From an uncultured Bacteroidales bacterium (GTDB lineage: Bacteria; Bacteroidota; Bacteroidia; Bacteroidales; FEN-979), in assembly GCA_903877385.1 (NCBI GenBank), contig CAIRDP010000011.1, positions 1 through 64,000 on the forward strand: a stretch of 64,000 nucleotides of DNA, written 5' to 3'. The position numbers and the translations under genes were made by a program. Positions 19,701 through 34,700 of this stretch are shown here, piece after piece (position 1 is the first letter of the stretch; each line of letters opens with the position of its first letter). The notes below the pieces were generated by a model that ran no database searches, was not told the origin of the DNA, and worked only from the letters and a program-made list of their open reading frames with translations.

Positions 19701-22700
19701 AGGGCTCACCGTTACTGCAAACGGAGAGGATGAACTCCCTGTACCGCAGGTATTGGTCCCCAGCACAGTTATGGTGCCTGATGAAGCGGTTGCCGAAAAA
19801 TCCACCATTATGCTGTTTGTGTTTGCCCCAGAGGCAATCGTTGCCCCTGAAGGTAAACTCCAGTTATATCCCGTTGCATTGGGGATGGCAGCGATGGAAT
19901 AGCTTACCCCGGCCTGGCCCTGGCATACCGAAGCCGGGCCTGTGATGGAGCCTGCTGCCAATGGAAGTGTGTTTACTGTCACAGCAAACGGAGCGGAAGC
20001 CTGGCCTGCTCCGCATGCATTGGTTCCTTCAACAATTATCACTCCACTGGTGGCCGAGGCAGAGAAATCAACCGTTATGCTGTTGGTGTTGGCTCCTGTT
20101 GCTATAGTCGCCCCTGAGGGTAAACTCCAGCTATAGCCGGTTACATTGCCGATTGCCGGTACTGTATATATTACCGCGCTCTGTCCGGCGCAAACGGATG
20201 AACTGCCTGTAATGCTTCCTGCAGCTGAGGGAAGAGGATTAACCGTGACAGCAAATGCGATTGAAGGAAGACCGTTCCCGCAGGCATTTGTACCTGTTAC
20301 GGTAATTGTTCCGGATGCAGCAAGGGCCGAGAAATTGACGGTAATAACATTCGTATTTGCCCCTGAAACTATACCTGCTCCTGTTGGTAAGGACCAGGCA
20401 TAAGCTGTGGCACCTGTTATGGCAGGAACTGAATAGACAGCTCCTGATTGGCCCTGGCATACGATGGAGGGACCCGAAATTGTTCCTGCAGGCGATGGCA
20501 ATGGATTTACCGTGACCGCGTATGGAGGTGACACGGTCCCTGATCCGCAGGAATTAGTCCCCTGTACTGTAATGTTGCCGCTTACCGCTGAAGTTGTAAA
20601 ATTAACCGTGATATTGTTAGTATTGACACCCGAGGCAATGACTGCCCCCGCCGGCAAAGTCCAGTTGTAGCCGCTTGCATTGGGTATCGCTGCAACTGAA
20701 TAACTAACACCGTTCTGGCCCTGGCAAACTATGGATGTACCTGCAATATTTCCTGCAGCACCTGCTAAAGGTGTAACTGTCACATGGAATGGAGCAGAAA
20801 TGCCACCCGATCCGCATGAATTCGTTGCAAAAACGGTAATATCTCCCGAAACAGCAGTAGCTCCAAAATCAACAGTAATGATATTCGTATTATTCCCTGA
20901 TACAATAGTGGCGCCGGAAGGCAGGGTCCAGACATAATTCGTTGCATTGGCAATATCCGGCACTGAATAAACAATGCCGTTCTGACCCTGGCATACCGGC
21001 GTTGTTCCGGTAATTGTTCCGGCATTACCCGGAGCTCCATCAACATGCAATGTCATCATATCAACCGCCGGTCCTGTACATGGCGGGATGCCTGTCCCGG
21101 TAAGAGTAAGAACCGCGCTGCCTGCGCCCAGATCTGTAATACTGGGGAAATATGTCGGGCTGAGTGTCCCGTTATTTATAAAAGTTCCGGTTCCTGACGT
21201 AGTCCAGGCAAGATTCAGATAATTGCCTGCCGATGCTCCTGATACCGTGAACGCTGAGGGATAGCATACCGAAGCATCCGGCCCTGCATTGACTGTCACG
21301 TTCTGGTTTATGGTAAGCACCATTACATCGCTGGTATTTCCCGTACATGGGGCGATGTTATATGCAATCATGGTAAGATCGACCGACCCGGCTGCGATGT
21401 CAGCCGCACTTGGAATATACGTCGGATGGATGGTGTTGACATTCAGGAAAGTCCCGGTTCCTGTGGTCATCCAGAGGATATTGGCAAAGTTGCCTGCTGA
21501 TGCACCGCTGACAAGAAAGTCGGCCCCCGAACAAATTGCAGCATCAGGACCTGCATTGGCAACTGATGTTTTGACAATGGTCAATACCATATTATCGGTA
21601 ATTGTACTGCTGCATGGAGGCAGACCGTTGGCAGTCAGGGTAAGGGTGACAGAACCCTGTGCAATATCAATAGCACTGGGGGTATACGTTGGATTAATGG
21701 AAGTGGCATTGGTAAAAGTGCCGGTACCTGAACTTGTCCATTGTAAATTCAAATAGTTTGTAGCGGTTGCCCCTGTGACCAGATAGGGAACATTTTCACA
21801 GGTGGAGGCATCAGATCCTGCACTGGCTGTTAACAAAGGAGGTAAGCTTAAAACCATCGCATCCACCGCAGTTCCTGTACAGGGGAGAATCCCCGTAACA
21901 GTCATAACAAGGGTAACGCTGCCAGCGTTCATATCGGCAACACTCGGAGTAAAGGCTGGTGATAGTGTATTGCCGTTTGTAAATGTTCCTGTTCCGCTGC
22001 CGGACCACGAAATCAGTGAATAATTTGCAGCCGAAGCACCGGTGATAGTGTAAACCGAAGAACATGCGGTTGCGTCCGGTCCCGCATTTGAGGCCGGTAA
22101 AGGCTGGATGGTAGTGACGACCGCTGCTGAAGGCAAACTTTGACAGCCTGAAGCATCAGAAACTGTAACTGTAAAGCTTCCGGCAGTATTGACCGTTATC
22201 GTTTGTGTTGTTTCCGTTGTGGACCAGAGATAACCACCACCCGATGGAGCAGGACTTGACGTAAGATCCACGCTCCCGCCCTGGCAGAGATTAATCGGGC
22301 CTGTAGGTGTAATGGATGGTGTGGGGGGTAACTGGTTAACAGTAACGGTGATTATATTCGATGACAGGCTGGTACAATTGTGTGAATCGGTAACCACAAC
22401 ACTGTATGCTCCCTGGGCAGTTACGATGATTGAGGGGGTGGTTTCACCATCCGACCAAAGGTAGGTATAACCGCCAACGACGGGCGTTGATAATGTCACA
22501 CTTCCCCCGGCACAGAAAGTGATGGGTCCTCCGGCTGTAACAACCGGGGCAGGAGGCAATGGATTGATGATGACCAGGATTGTATTTGAAGGATAACTTA
22601 CGCATCCATTGGCATCTGTAATAACAACATTATAGCTGCCTGCTGTGCTTACAGTAATATCTTTTGCAGTTGCTCCATTCGACCATAAATAAGTGTATCC

Positions 22701-25700
22701 TGCACCGGCCGGTGCCGACAATACAACATTTCCTCCTGCACAGAAAGTGGTAGGCCCGCCGGCAGTAATTACCGGGGTGATCTTAAGATATACGGTGACA
22801 TTGATCACATTGGATGCAAAACTTCCGCAGCCGAATGCATCAGAAAGAACCACACTGTAGCTTCCCGAAGAAGTAACGACAATACTTTGCGTTATCTGGC
22901 CGCCTGGTGACCATAAGTAATTATACCCTGAGGGGGAAGCAGTAAGAGTTACCGATCCTCCTTCGCAGAATGTAACAGGGCCTCCTGCTGCAATTGCGGG
23001 AGTCGGTGGCATCGGATGCACGACAATTGCGAGGGTGGATGTGGTGCTGCCGCCGCAGCTGTTTACTCCTGTAACAGTAACATTACCGGAAACTGCAGTC
23101 AGTCCATAGTCAACAATTATGGAAGCTGTGTTTGACCCGCTTACTATAGTTGATCCCACAGGAACCGTCCAGTTATAGCCGGTAGCCCCGCTTATTGGGG
23201 TTATCGAATATACAACCCCATTCGTTCCCTGGCAAATTACCTGGAGACCGCTGATACTTCCCGGAGCCCCCGGTACCCCGTTAACCTGAACAAAGAAAGG
23301 CGACGAGATAGTGCCTGAACCGCATGCATTCACAGGGTATACCGTAATGTTACCCGAAACTGCAGATGGCCCGAAATTGACTGTTATGGAATTGGTGTTG
23401 CTGCCCGATACAATGCTTGCACCGGAAGGCACCGACCAAACATATCCTGATGCTGAAGTTACAACAGGAATGGAATAGGTTACCCCGTTTTGTCCCTGGC
23501 AAACAGTAGCCGTTCCTGTTATAGTTCCGGCAGGTCCCGGAGGGCTGTCGATTCCAAGGATCATGATATCGCTTGCCGATGCTGAGCATGGTGATATCCC
23601 TTGTCCTGTAATAGTGAGAACCACGCTTCCCGATCCAAGGTCGGAGGCGCTTGGAAAATATGTCGGGTGCAATGTTGTTGTGTTGATAAAGGTTCCTGTC
23701 CCGGTTGTAGACCAGGAAATATTAAGATAATTACTTGCCGTGGCAGCGGTTACAGTGAATGGGGCAGGATAGCAAACGCCCTCATCGGGGCCTGCATCAA
23801 CTGCCACGTTCTGGTTAATGGTCAGTATCATGACATCGCTTGTATTTCCGGTACACGGAGCCATGTTATAGGCGGTTAAATTAAGATTGACTGATCCAAG
23901 GGCAATATCCGATGTACTGGGGATATATGTCGGATTAAGGGTGTTGAAATTCTGGAATGTCCCTGTTCCGCTGGTTTGCCATAGCAAAGCCGAGTAATTG
24001 GATGCTGAGGCGCCTGATATTGTATAGTTGCTTCCTGCACATATGGTGGCAGAAGGTCCTGCATCGCAGACGGCCAGTTTTGTAATAGTGAGGGCCATAG
24101 CATCCACGGCAACCGAATTGCATGGAGAAAACCCCTGGACTGTCAGGGTCAATGTAACCAATCCGCTGGCAATATCAGCAACACTCGGTGTATAAGTAGG
24201 AGTTAATGTGCCTGCATTGGCAAAACTACCCGATCCTGAGCTTGTCCACTGGAAACTGCTGTAGTTTGCAGCAGTGGCTCCCGATATCTGATAAGATGAA
24301 CCCTGGCAGATATCGGCGTCGTTTCCTGCATTTGCCGTTGGCAAAGCCGGCAAAGTGAGGAGCATCTGATCCGATACCGTTCCTGTACATGGCGCAATAC
24401 TGTTTGCATTTAACCAGAGGGTGACACTTCCGGCATTACGATCTGCTGCACTTGGAGTATAGGTGGGCGAAAGTGTATTACCGCCGGAGAATGTTCCTGT
24501 TCCGGTGCTGGTCCATGAAATAAGGCTGTAATTACTTGCCGAAGCCCCAGTGATTGTATATGTTAAGCTGCAGGCCGTAGCATCCGGTCCGGCATTGGCC
24601 GTTGGAGATGATGTAATTGAAAGGACCATGGCATCAGAAACAGTGCTTCCGCATGGAGATATTCCTGTAACGTTGAGAGTAAGGGTCACCGATCCGGCTG
24701 TTATGTCGCTGAAGCTCGGGAAGTAAGTCGGATTCAGAAGTGAACTGTTGGTAAAAGTACCGCTTCCGCTTGTGGTCCAATGCACCGATGAATAATGCGT
24801 GGCCTGGGCGCCGGATAAGGTATAATTATTCCCTGCACAGATTGTGGCGTTACCCCCGGCATATGAGGTGGCTGCTGGCAGAATGGTCAGAACCAGGCCG
24901 TCTGTGACTTCCCCGGTACAGGGAGCAGGTGAAACTGCATGCAGGGTAAGTATAACGCTTCCTGCAGTAATATCAGCCACACTTGGATCATAGGTTGGGG
25001 TTAGCGTGGTTCCGTTGAGGAAGGTTCCTGTTCCGGAGGTTGTCCAATAAATAGTTGTATAATTACCTGCACTTGCAGTAGGAATATAAAACGGATTCCC
25101 TGCACAAACCAGTGCATCGGGTCCGGCATTCGCCTGGGCAGGATGCGTTATGGTCAACACCATTGCATCGGTGGCAACAGCTGTACATGGAACCACTCCT
25201 GTGGCGCTGAGAGTAAGGATAACTGATCCCGCTGCAATATCTGCAGAACTGGGAGTGTATGACGGATTAAGCCAGGTCGTGTTTGAAAAAGTTCCTGTAC
25301 CGGAACTTGACCAGCTTAAGGTGGAATAGTTACCGGCTGTTGCTGCAGTAATATCTAAAATACTTCCTTCACATAGGTTTATATCCGGTCCGGCATTCGC
25401 TGTTGCAACAGGAGCTATGGTCAGAACCATGGCATCAGTAACGACCCCGTTACAGGGTGGCAGACCTGTTGCTGAAAGAGTAAGGACTACACTTCCATTT
25501 GCCCTGTCGCTGGCACTGGGGAAATAGGTAGGATGCAGCAGCGCGCTGTTCGAGAATGAACCGCTTCCGCTGGAAGTCCAGTTCACCGAGGCATAGTTTG
25601 TTGCAGAAGAGCCCGATATCGGATAATTATCCCCAGAGCAGATTATGGCATTGCCGCCGGCCTGTACAGTTGCTGCAGGCAGGATTGTCAAGGTCATTCC

Positions 25701-28700
25701 CGCCACAACCTCGCCTATGCAAGGAGCCAGAGCCAATGCGTGTAAACTAAGAATGACGCTTCCAGCCGTATTATCTGCCGCACTGGGAGTGTATGTCGGA
25801 TTCAGGGTGGTGGAATTCGTAAAAGAGCCTGTTCCTGAACTGGTCCAGTACAGGGAGGCATAATTGCTGCATGTGGCGCCGTTTACTGTAAAATTACCCC
25901 CGCAGATACTTGTATTGGGCCCGGCATAAGGAAGCGGGTTTGGAACAAGCTGAATAACCATCTGGTCGGTGGCGACTGAAGTACAGGGAGCATTGCTTGT
26001 TGCTGACAAAGTCAGGGTTACCGAACCCGATATTAAATCGAGTGGACTGGGAGAGTATGTCGGGCTAAGCGTAGTTGCGTTTGAGAGGGTCCCGTTTCCG
26101 TTATGGGTCCAGACCAGGCTTATAAAGTTTGAAGCGGTAGCATTATTGACCGTATAATTATTCAATCCGCAGATTGATGCATCTGACCCTGCGTTGGCAG
26201 TTGCTTTGGGAATAATGGTCAGGGTTATGGCATCGGCAGCCTGGGAAGTGCAAGGCAGAATCCCGCTGGCTGTGAGTGTCAGGGTGACAGAACCGCTTAA
26301 AATATCTGCGGGGCTAGGGGTGTATGTGGGGGTGAGTGTTGTGGCATTCGTCAAAGTCCCTGATCCGCTGGAAGTCCATTGTAATGTTGAATAATTTGTG
26401 GCGCTTGCTCCTGTGAGGGTATAACTGCCTTCGCAAATGCTTATATCAGGCCCTGCGTTGGCTGTGGGTATACCAATAATATTCAGCACCATAAAATCAC
26501 TTACAGGAGAAGTACAGGGTGAAAGAGGCTGGGCAGTCAGGGTCAAGGTGGCATGTCCGAGTGTAATATCAGCAGGCCCGGGATTATACGTTGGGTTGAG
26601 TGCTCCGCTGTTGGTGAATGTTCCGTCGCCTGATGTACTCCAGAGAATACTCGAGTAATGGCTGGCCGTGGCTTGTGAGAGCAGGTATCCTCCGGTCGAA
26701 CAAATGCTTGCGTCAGGACCTGCATTCGTTATGGGTTTGGAAATCAGGGTAAGGGTCATCTGATCGCTGGCATTGACCCCGCATGGGGTGATTGCCACAG
26801 CAGTAAGCGTGATGATCACGCTTCCGGCTGCTATATCAGAAGAGCTGGGTGTATACGTCGGGGTGAATGTATTGCCGTTGGCAAAAGTCCCGGTTCCATT
26901 GGTCGTCCAGTTAAACGATGCATAATGTGTTGCACTTCCGCTCAGGGTATGGCTCCCTCCTTCACAAATGGTAGCATCTGAACCTGCATTGGAGGTTGGC
27001 TGGGACTGAATGGTAATGATCATCTGGTCCGTAGCATTGGATGCGCACGGCGCCGTTGCATAGGCTGTTAATGTAAGGGTTACAGAGCCGGCTGAAATGT
27101 CGGCTGCGCTCGGGGTATAAGTAGGCGTAAGCGTAGCAGGGTTTGTCAATGAGCCTGTCCCGGATGTCGTCCACAGGAAACTTGACTGGTTGGCAACACT
27201 GGCTCCGCTGACAGTATAGCTGCCTCCTCCGCATATTGCTGCATCAGGACCTGCATCAGCAATGGGTGACGACACCAGATGAAGTACCATTGAAGCGGTA
27301 GCAGGAGTATTACAGGGGGCAATTCCGTTGGCATGAAGTGTGAGGGTAACCAGGCCGGTTGCATAATCAGCGACGCTTGGGTGATATGCAGGGGTAAGTG
27401 TTCCGTTACCTGTAAAAGAACCTGTCCCGGATGAGGTCCAGTTAAGGTTAAGGTAATTCGCAGCTGAAGCACCGACGATCGTATATGGGTTTGGCTGGCA
27501 TATCGTGGCATCAGGACCGGCATCGGCTGATGGTGCATACTGCAGCAATAAAACTTTTGAAGATGTAACCTGCCCTATACAGGGGGAATTGGCATATGCG
27601 GTTAAGGTCAGGGTAACCGAACCGATAGTATAATCAGCAGAACTTGGCAAATACGTGGGCGTGAGAGTACTTTCATTTGTCAAAGTACCATTACCGGTTG
27701 TTGTCCATAGCAAACCAGAATAATATGAGGCTGTGGCATCTCCTACAGTATATGAACTTCCTTCGCACAATCCTGCGCTCGCACCGGCTGAAGCAAGGGG
27801 AGAATGTGTTATTGTAAGGATCGTACTGCTGCTGGCATCTGTGCAGGGAGGATTACCGGATGCATGTAAAGTAAGGGTCACCGATCCTGTTGCAATATCA
27901 GCAGCACTTGGGGTATAGGTGGGAGTCAATGTTGTTCCGCTGGTGAACCCCCCGGTTCCCGAGCTTGTCCAGTTGAGAGCTGAATAGTTGGAGGCCGTAG
28001 CAGCTGAAACAGTATAAGTGTTTATCTGGCAGATATTCGCAGGAGGTCCTGCATACGCTGTAGCTCCGGATATAAATGTAAGGATGAAATTATCTGTTGC
28101 TGTTCCGCTGCAGGGTGTATTTGCCTGGGCAGTAAGTGTAAGCTGCACATGGCCTGCCACAATATCTGCAGGGCTTGCAGTATAAACTGGAAGGAGGATA
28201 TCGGGGTTTGAGAATGTTCCCGTTCCGCTTGTCGTCCATTGTACCGCTGAGGTATTCAGAGCCGTAGCAAGGGTAATGCTGAAATTTGAACCTGCACAGG
28301 TAGTTGAATTCGGGCCGGCATCAATTACCGGCAGCGGAATAATATACAGCACCATCTGGTCGCTGGCATCAGTGCATGGTGAAATTGCAGTGGAATGCAG
28401 GGTAAGGGTGACAGAACCTGCAAGCAGATCTGCAGCGCTTGGTGTATAAGTGGGCGTAAGGGTCCCTGCACCTGAAAGGGTTCCTGTTCCTGTGGAGGTC
28501 CAGTTTACGGCAGTGTAATTCGTTGCCGAGGCGCTGTTGATGGTATAGCTTCCATTTTCACATACCGAAGCATCAGGTCCTGCATTTGCTGTTGCCGGGC
28601 CAATGACATGTAAAACAAAAAAGTCGGAAGGTGTCGTTGAGCAACCTGATCCTCCGCTGGCAGTAAGCGTAAGTGTTACCGATCCTGCCGCTATGTCAGA

Positions 28701-31700
28701 AGCACTAGGAGTATAGGTTGGGTGTAGTATTGTACTGTTGGAAAAAATACCCGTCCCGGTACTTGACCATAACAGGCTGGCAAAATTGCTCGCCGAAGAT
28801 CCGATTATGCTGAAACTGTTGCTGCCGCATGTCGTTCCGTCAGGCCCGGCATCTACTACCGGCATAGGGGTAACATGCAGAACCATATTGTCGGTAACCG
28901 TGGCAATACAGGGTAAGATACTTGTAACTGTGGCTGTAAGGGTTACTGTAACATCCGTAACGCTGGGCGTATAAGTAGGCGAAAGCGTATTTCCGTTAGC
29001 CAAAATTCCGGTTCCTGAAGCACTCCAGTTTATTGTGGCATAATTGTGGGCATTTGCATCGAGTACGGTATAGCTCCCGGGCTGGCAAACATAGGCATCG
29101 GCCCCTGCATAAACGTCGGCAACCGGATTAAAATAAAGGGTCATGCTTGAAGTGACAGGCATGAGACAAGGGGCAGCAGGAGTAACACTCAAAGTAAGCA
29201 TTACGCTTCCCGAAATAATATCGGCAGCACCCGGCGTATAGGTTGGGGTCAATGTACCTCCTCCTGAAAATGTTCCTGTCCCTGAAGTTGTCCAGGCCAG
29301 GGAAGTATAATTGGTGGCGCTTGCTCCACTGACGGTGAATGTTGCATTTGCACAGATTGTGGCCGACGGACCGGCATTGGCTGTTGCCGAGGGTGTGATC
29401 GTAAGGACACGGGTACTGGTCACATTGCCTGAACAAGGTGCAACGGGATATGCAGTCAGGGTGAGGGTTGCTCCCCCGTTAAGGATATCAAGGGCACTCG
29501 GGGTATACACAGTGGCCAGTTGCGTTGCATTTGAAAAAGTCCCGGTACCGCTTGACGACCAGAGCGTGGATGCCGCATGGGTAACACTGGCACCAATCGT
29601 AAGGAAGGTGCTGCCCTGGCAAATGAGACCTGCCGGACCGGCGATGACAACGGGTTTCGACTGTATGGTCAGGGTTTGCTGGCTTGTGACGGTATTGGTA
29701 CAAGGTAATATGCCGGTTGCACTCAGGGTTAAAATGACCGATCCGGCAGTTATATCAGCAGCGCTTGGGGTATAGGTTGGTGCCAGCAAGGTAGGATTGG
29801 CGAAAGTACCCGAACCCGAAGTGCTCCATAAAAGAGCAGAATAATTGCTTGCCGTGGCATCGTTGACCGTATAGGTCTGGTTTTCACAGATCAGGGAATT
29901 GGTGCCGGCATATGCTGTCGGGAAGGGATGAATGGTTAGGATGGATGAAGATGTGGCTGGTGTTCCGCAAGGGTTGTTGGGGCTGGCGGTAAGGGTGAGG
30001 GTTACTGAACCTGCTGCAATGTCAGCCACACTCGGGGTGTAAATGGGCGCAATTATGTTGTTATAATTAAACGTTCCTGTTCCGGAAGTTGACCAGAGAA
30101 GTGAGAGATAATGCTGGGCGGTGGCTCCCGTGATATTATAGGTTCCCTGGCATATTGTGGCACCAGGTCCTGCATAAGCTGAAGGAGCTCTCGTAATAGT
30201 CACGGTAATGTTGTCGGACCTGGAACCTACACATGGGGCTGTAGCATCCGCGGTAAGCGTAAGTATAACGGAACCATTAAGGATATCAGTTGCCGTGGGT
30301 GTATACGTGGTATACAGCACATTGGCATTGGAAAAGGTTCCGGATCCGCTGGTAGTCCATGTGAGTGAAGTCGAATTCTGCACAGTTGCCGTATTCGTTG
30401 TGTAAGTATTTCCTTCGCAAATGGAAGCGTTGGTCCCGGCATTCACCACCGGCATTTTCGAAAGAGTCAAAAGCATCGTACTTGTGGCTGTACCGGCACA
30501 GGGAGGGTTACTGTTCGCAGTAAGGGTAAGATGCACTGAACCTGCTGCAATATCAGCCGATCCCGGTGTATACACCGGGTTGATAATGTTAACATTGGAG
30601 AAGGAACCGTTTCCTGATGTCGTCCACGTAATGGAAGAGTAGGAAGAGGCTGAGGCTGTTGTTACCTGGAAAGTTGTATTTTCACAAATATTCGCATCCG
30701 ATCCTGCATTTGCCGATGGGGCAGAAATTATCGTCAGCAGCATCGCATCTAAGGCCGTATGGGAGGTACAGGGTGAAACCCCGTCCCCTGTAAGAGTGAG
30801 TGTGACATTTCCAGTTGCAATATCAACTCCGCTAGGAGTGTAAATAGGCATGAGGGAGCCGGATGCAGGAGAAAAAGTTCCAGTTCCGGATGTAGACCAG
30901 GCAATGCTTGAATTGTATTGTGCCGTTGCGCCAATAACGGGGAAGGTTGCCCCGGAACAAATAGTGGCATCCGGTCCTGCATACATCACAGGATCATGGG
31001 TAATATGTAAAATCATCTGGCTAGTGGCAGTCGAAGAAAGGCAGGCAGCCTGTCCGATGGCTGTCATGGTGAGGGTGACAAACCCGATGGAAATATCACT
31101 GAGCGAAGGTGTATAGGTAGGGAACAGGGTGTTTCCATTGGAGAATGTACCCGTACCGTTCGTTGACCAGTTGAGGCTTGAATAGTTTGTAGCCGTGGAA
31201 CCCGAAATTGTATGAGTAAGCCCCTGGCAGATGGTTGCATCCAGACCGGCATAAGCAGTTGGCGGAGCCGTAATATGAATGGTCATTGCGTCTGTATTGG
31301 GGGTCAGGCAAGGCGACAGGGGTTCTGCAGTCATTGTAAGCACAACCGACCCGGCGACCACATCAGCATCGGATGGAATATACGTTGGCGACAGGGTGGT
31401 AGCATTCAATAATGTACCCGTTCCAGAACTTACCCATGAAACGGATAAAGCATGCTGGGCTGTTGCATCAGGCACGGTATAAGCTGTTTTGTTGCATACA
31501 CTTGCGTCGGCCCCGGCATAGGCAATCGGATTCGAGGTGATGGTGAGTGTCATTGAATTTGACACAGAGGAGCATGGCGGATGAACCGCGGTAATTGTAA
31601 GAATGACCGCTCCGTTGGTTATATCGCTTGCGCTGGGAGTGTAAACAGGATTAATAGTATTCGGATTATTGAATGAACCGGTTCCTGAAGATGACCAGGT

Positions 31701-34700
31701 AAGGTTGGAATAACCGGAAGCGTTGGCGCTTGATAAAGTATGGGTGCTGCCCTGGCAAATAGTGGCATCCAGCCCTGCATTAGCCTGAAGGTTTATAACG
31801 TCGTACCTTACTTCATCGGTTGCTGAACCTGAACAGGGGGAATTTGCGCTGGCATGCAGTGTCAGATAGACATAACCGGCCGTAAGGTCAGCAGAACCGG
31901 GGGTATAAACCGGAGCCAGGGTATTAGGGTTGGAGAATGTTCCGTTTCCCGCCGTGGTCCAGTTTAAAATATTGTAATTGCTGGCTGTTGCTCCCGTGAC
32001 TGTATTGGGCCCGGCACACATGGTTCCGTCGGGTCCCGCATAAACCGTTGGATTCTGGTTGATTGTAAGGGTAAAAGCATCGGTTGCGGTGGCACAGGGG
32101 GCAAACCCGTTCACGGTCAGGGTAAAAGTTATTGTTCCTGTAGTTCCATCTCCTGAGCTGGGAGTGTAGGTCGGAGTAAGGGTGTTCGCATTGATTACCC
32201 CCCCCGAACCAGTAGTTGACCAGGTTACCAGGGAATAATTTGAAGCGCCGGCTCCGGTAAAAGTATATGCGGAACCAACGCAGGCAGCCTGGGGCGGCCC
32301 TGCCTCAGCTGTTGGTGGAGCGGCAATGTGGAGGGTCATGGTACTCGTTGCGTTGGAAACGCAGGGAGTATTTGCATAGGCTGTAAGGGTAAGGGTTACC
32401 GAACCGCTGGCAATATCCGTAACGCTGGGGATATAAACAGGTGAAAGGGAATTACCGTTAGTGAAGGAGCCGGTTCCTGAAGTCGTCCACTGAAGTGAAA
32501 GATAATGAGTTGCCGTGGCACCAGCCACTGAAAAATTTGAGCCCCCGCATATTGTTCCATCAGGCCCGGCATAAGCCGCAGGGGGTGCAACAACAGTGAG
32601 CTTCATCTGGTCGGAAACCGGTGTTAAACAAGGCGCTGTGCCTGTGACAGCTAAAGTCAGGATGACCGAACCGTTTGAAATATCTGTAGCTCCCGGTGTA
32701 TACGTGGGTTGTAAAAGGTTAGGATTGACAAATGTCCCATCGCCTGCTGTTGTCCAGTGGACCGAGGTATAGCTGGAAGCGTTTGCGTCGGTAATAGTAT
32801 AAGTAATTCCCTGGCAGATGGATGCATCAGCACCGGCATTGGCGGTGGGCATTGCTGTAACTGTTACAGCAAAGGGTGCCGAGATAAGGCCCGACCCACA
32901 GGTATTGGTTCCCTGCACGGTAATAATACCACTGGCCGCCCCGGCAGAAAAATCAACTGTGACGTTGTTGGTTCCGGCACCCGATACGATCGCTGCCCCG
33001 GTAGGCAGGGTCCATGAGTACCCGGTAGCATTCAGGATAACCGGTACGGAATAGGAAACGCCGGTTTGTCCCTGGCAAACTGCAGATGTTCCTGTAATTG
33101 AACCGGCGGCTGCCGGAAGGGGATTAACTGTTAGTGCGTAGGCCGGAGATACTGCCCCGCTGCCGCAAATGTTAACACCCTGTACGCTGACATTCCCGCT
33201 CGCTGCGCTGGAAGTGAAAGTGACCGTGACACTATTCGAGTTCGCCCCTGTAATAATAGTTGCACCGGTTGGAAAACTCCAGTTATAGGATGTGGCATTC
33301 AATATCGTCATAACTGAATATGCAACTGTTTGTCCCTGGCAAACGACCGCAGTCCCTGTAATGCTTCCTGCAGCTGCCGGCAAAGCGCCTACTGTTACCG
33401 CAAAGTTCGGCGAGATCATACCGTTGCCGCAGGTGTTTGTCCCCTGGACGGTAAAATTCCCGCTGGTTGCAACAGCCGAAAAATCAACCGTGATACTATT
33501 GGTTCCGGCACCCGAAACAATTGCGGCACCGGTAGGCAAGGTCCATGTATAGGAAGAAGCATTCGTTATAAGGGGTACAGTATAGATTACACCATTCTGG
33601 CCCTGGCAAACCGGTGTTGCCCCTGTAATGGTACCGGCATTGCCGGGAAGAGGATTTACCGTCACGGGAAAAGCGGGTGAACTGCTTCCCGCTCCACAGG
33701 AATTTGTTCCATATACTATAACATTCCCGCCTGCAGCTGAAGCTGAAAAATTAACAAGTATACTGTTGGTGTTTCCACCTGAAGCAACAGAAGCTCCAAC
33801 AGGTAAAGTCCAAACGTATCCTGTTGCATTGGTTACCGGGGCAACTGAATAAGTGACCCCCGACTGGCCCTGGCAAACCGGGCTGGTTCCTGTGATTGTT
33901 CCTGCCACAGCAACCGTTTGGTTGACCGTTAAAGTAAAATCAGGGGAGGGAGCACCGTTCCCGCAGGAATTGGTTCCATAAACTGAAATAAAACCACTGG
34001 CGGCTGTGGGTAAAAAATTAACCGTGATGCTGTTTGTGTTGGATCCTGAAACTATATTTGCTCCCGAAGGCAATGTCCAGTTATATCCGCTTGCATTCGC
34101 AATAGTCGGAACAGTATAGACCACGCCGTTTTGTCCCTGGCAGACCGGCGAAAGTCCCGAGATGCTGCCTGCAGGGCCAGGAAGTGAATTTACCGTAACA
34201 GAATAGGCTGGAGAAACAGTACCCGAACCGCATGAGTTGGTACCATATACCGTGATTGACCCTGAGGCGGCCGTTACCGGGAAATTTACCGTGATGGAGC
34301 TGGTTCCTGAACCGCTGGCAATGACAGCACCTACCGGTAAGGACCAGGTATACGATGTGGCGCTGGAAATGCCAGGAACGCTGTAAGCGACACCCGACAT
34401 TCCCTGGCAAACCGAGCTGCTTCCAGTAATGGACCCTGCTGCTGAGGGCAACTGATCTACGTTAACCAGAAGAGGAGCTGAAACACCTCCCGAACCACAG
34501 GCGTTATTCCCCTGAACAGTTACATTGCCGGTGGAAGCAGAAGAAGAATAACTGACCGTAATAATATTTGTGCCCGAACCCCCGCTTATGTTTGCTTGTG
34601 GTGGCAGGGTCCAGACATAATTACTTGCATAAGCTATACCAGGCACTGAATAAATCACATTATTCTGCCCCTGGCAAACAGTTGCAGGTCCTGTTATGCT

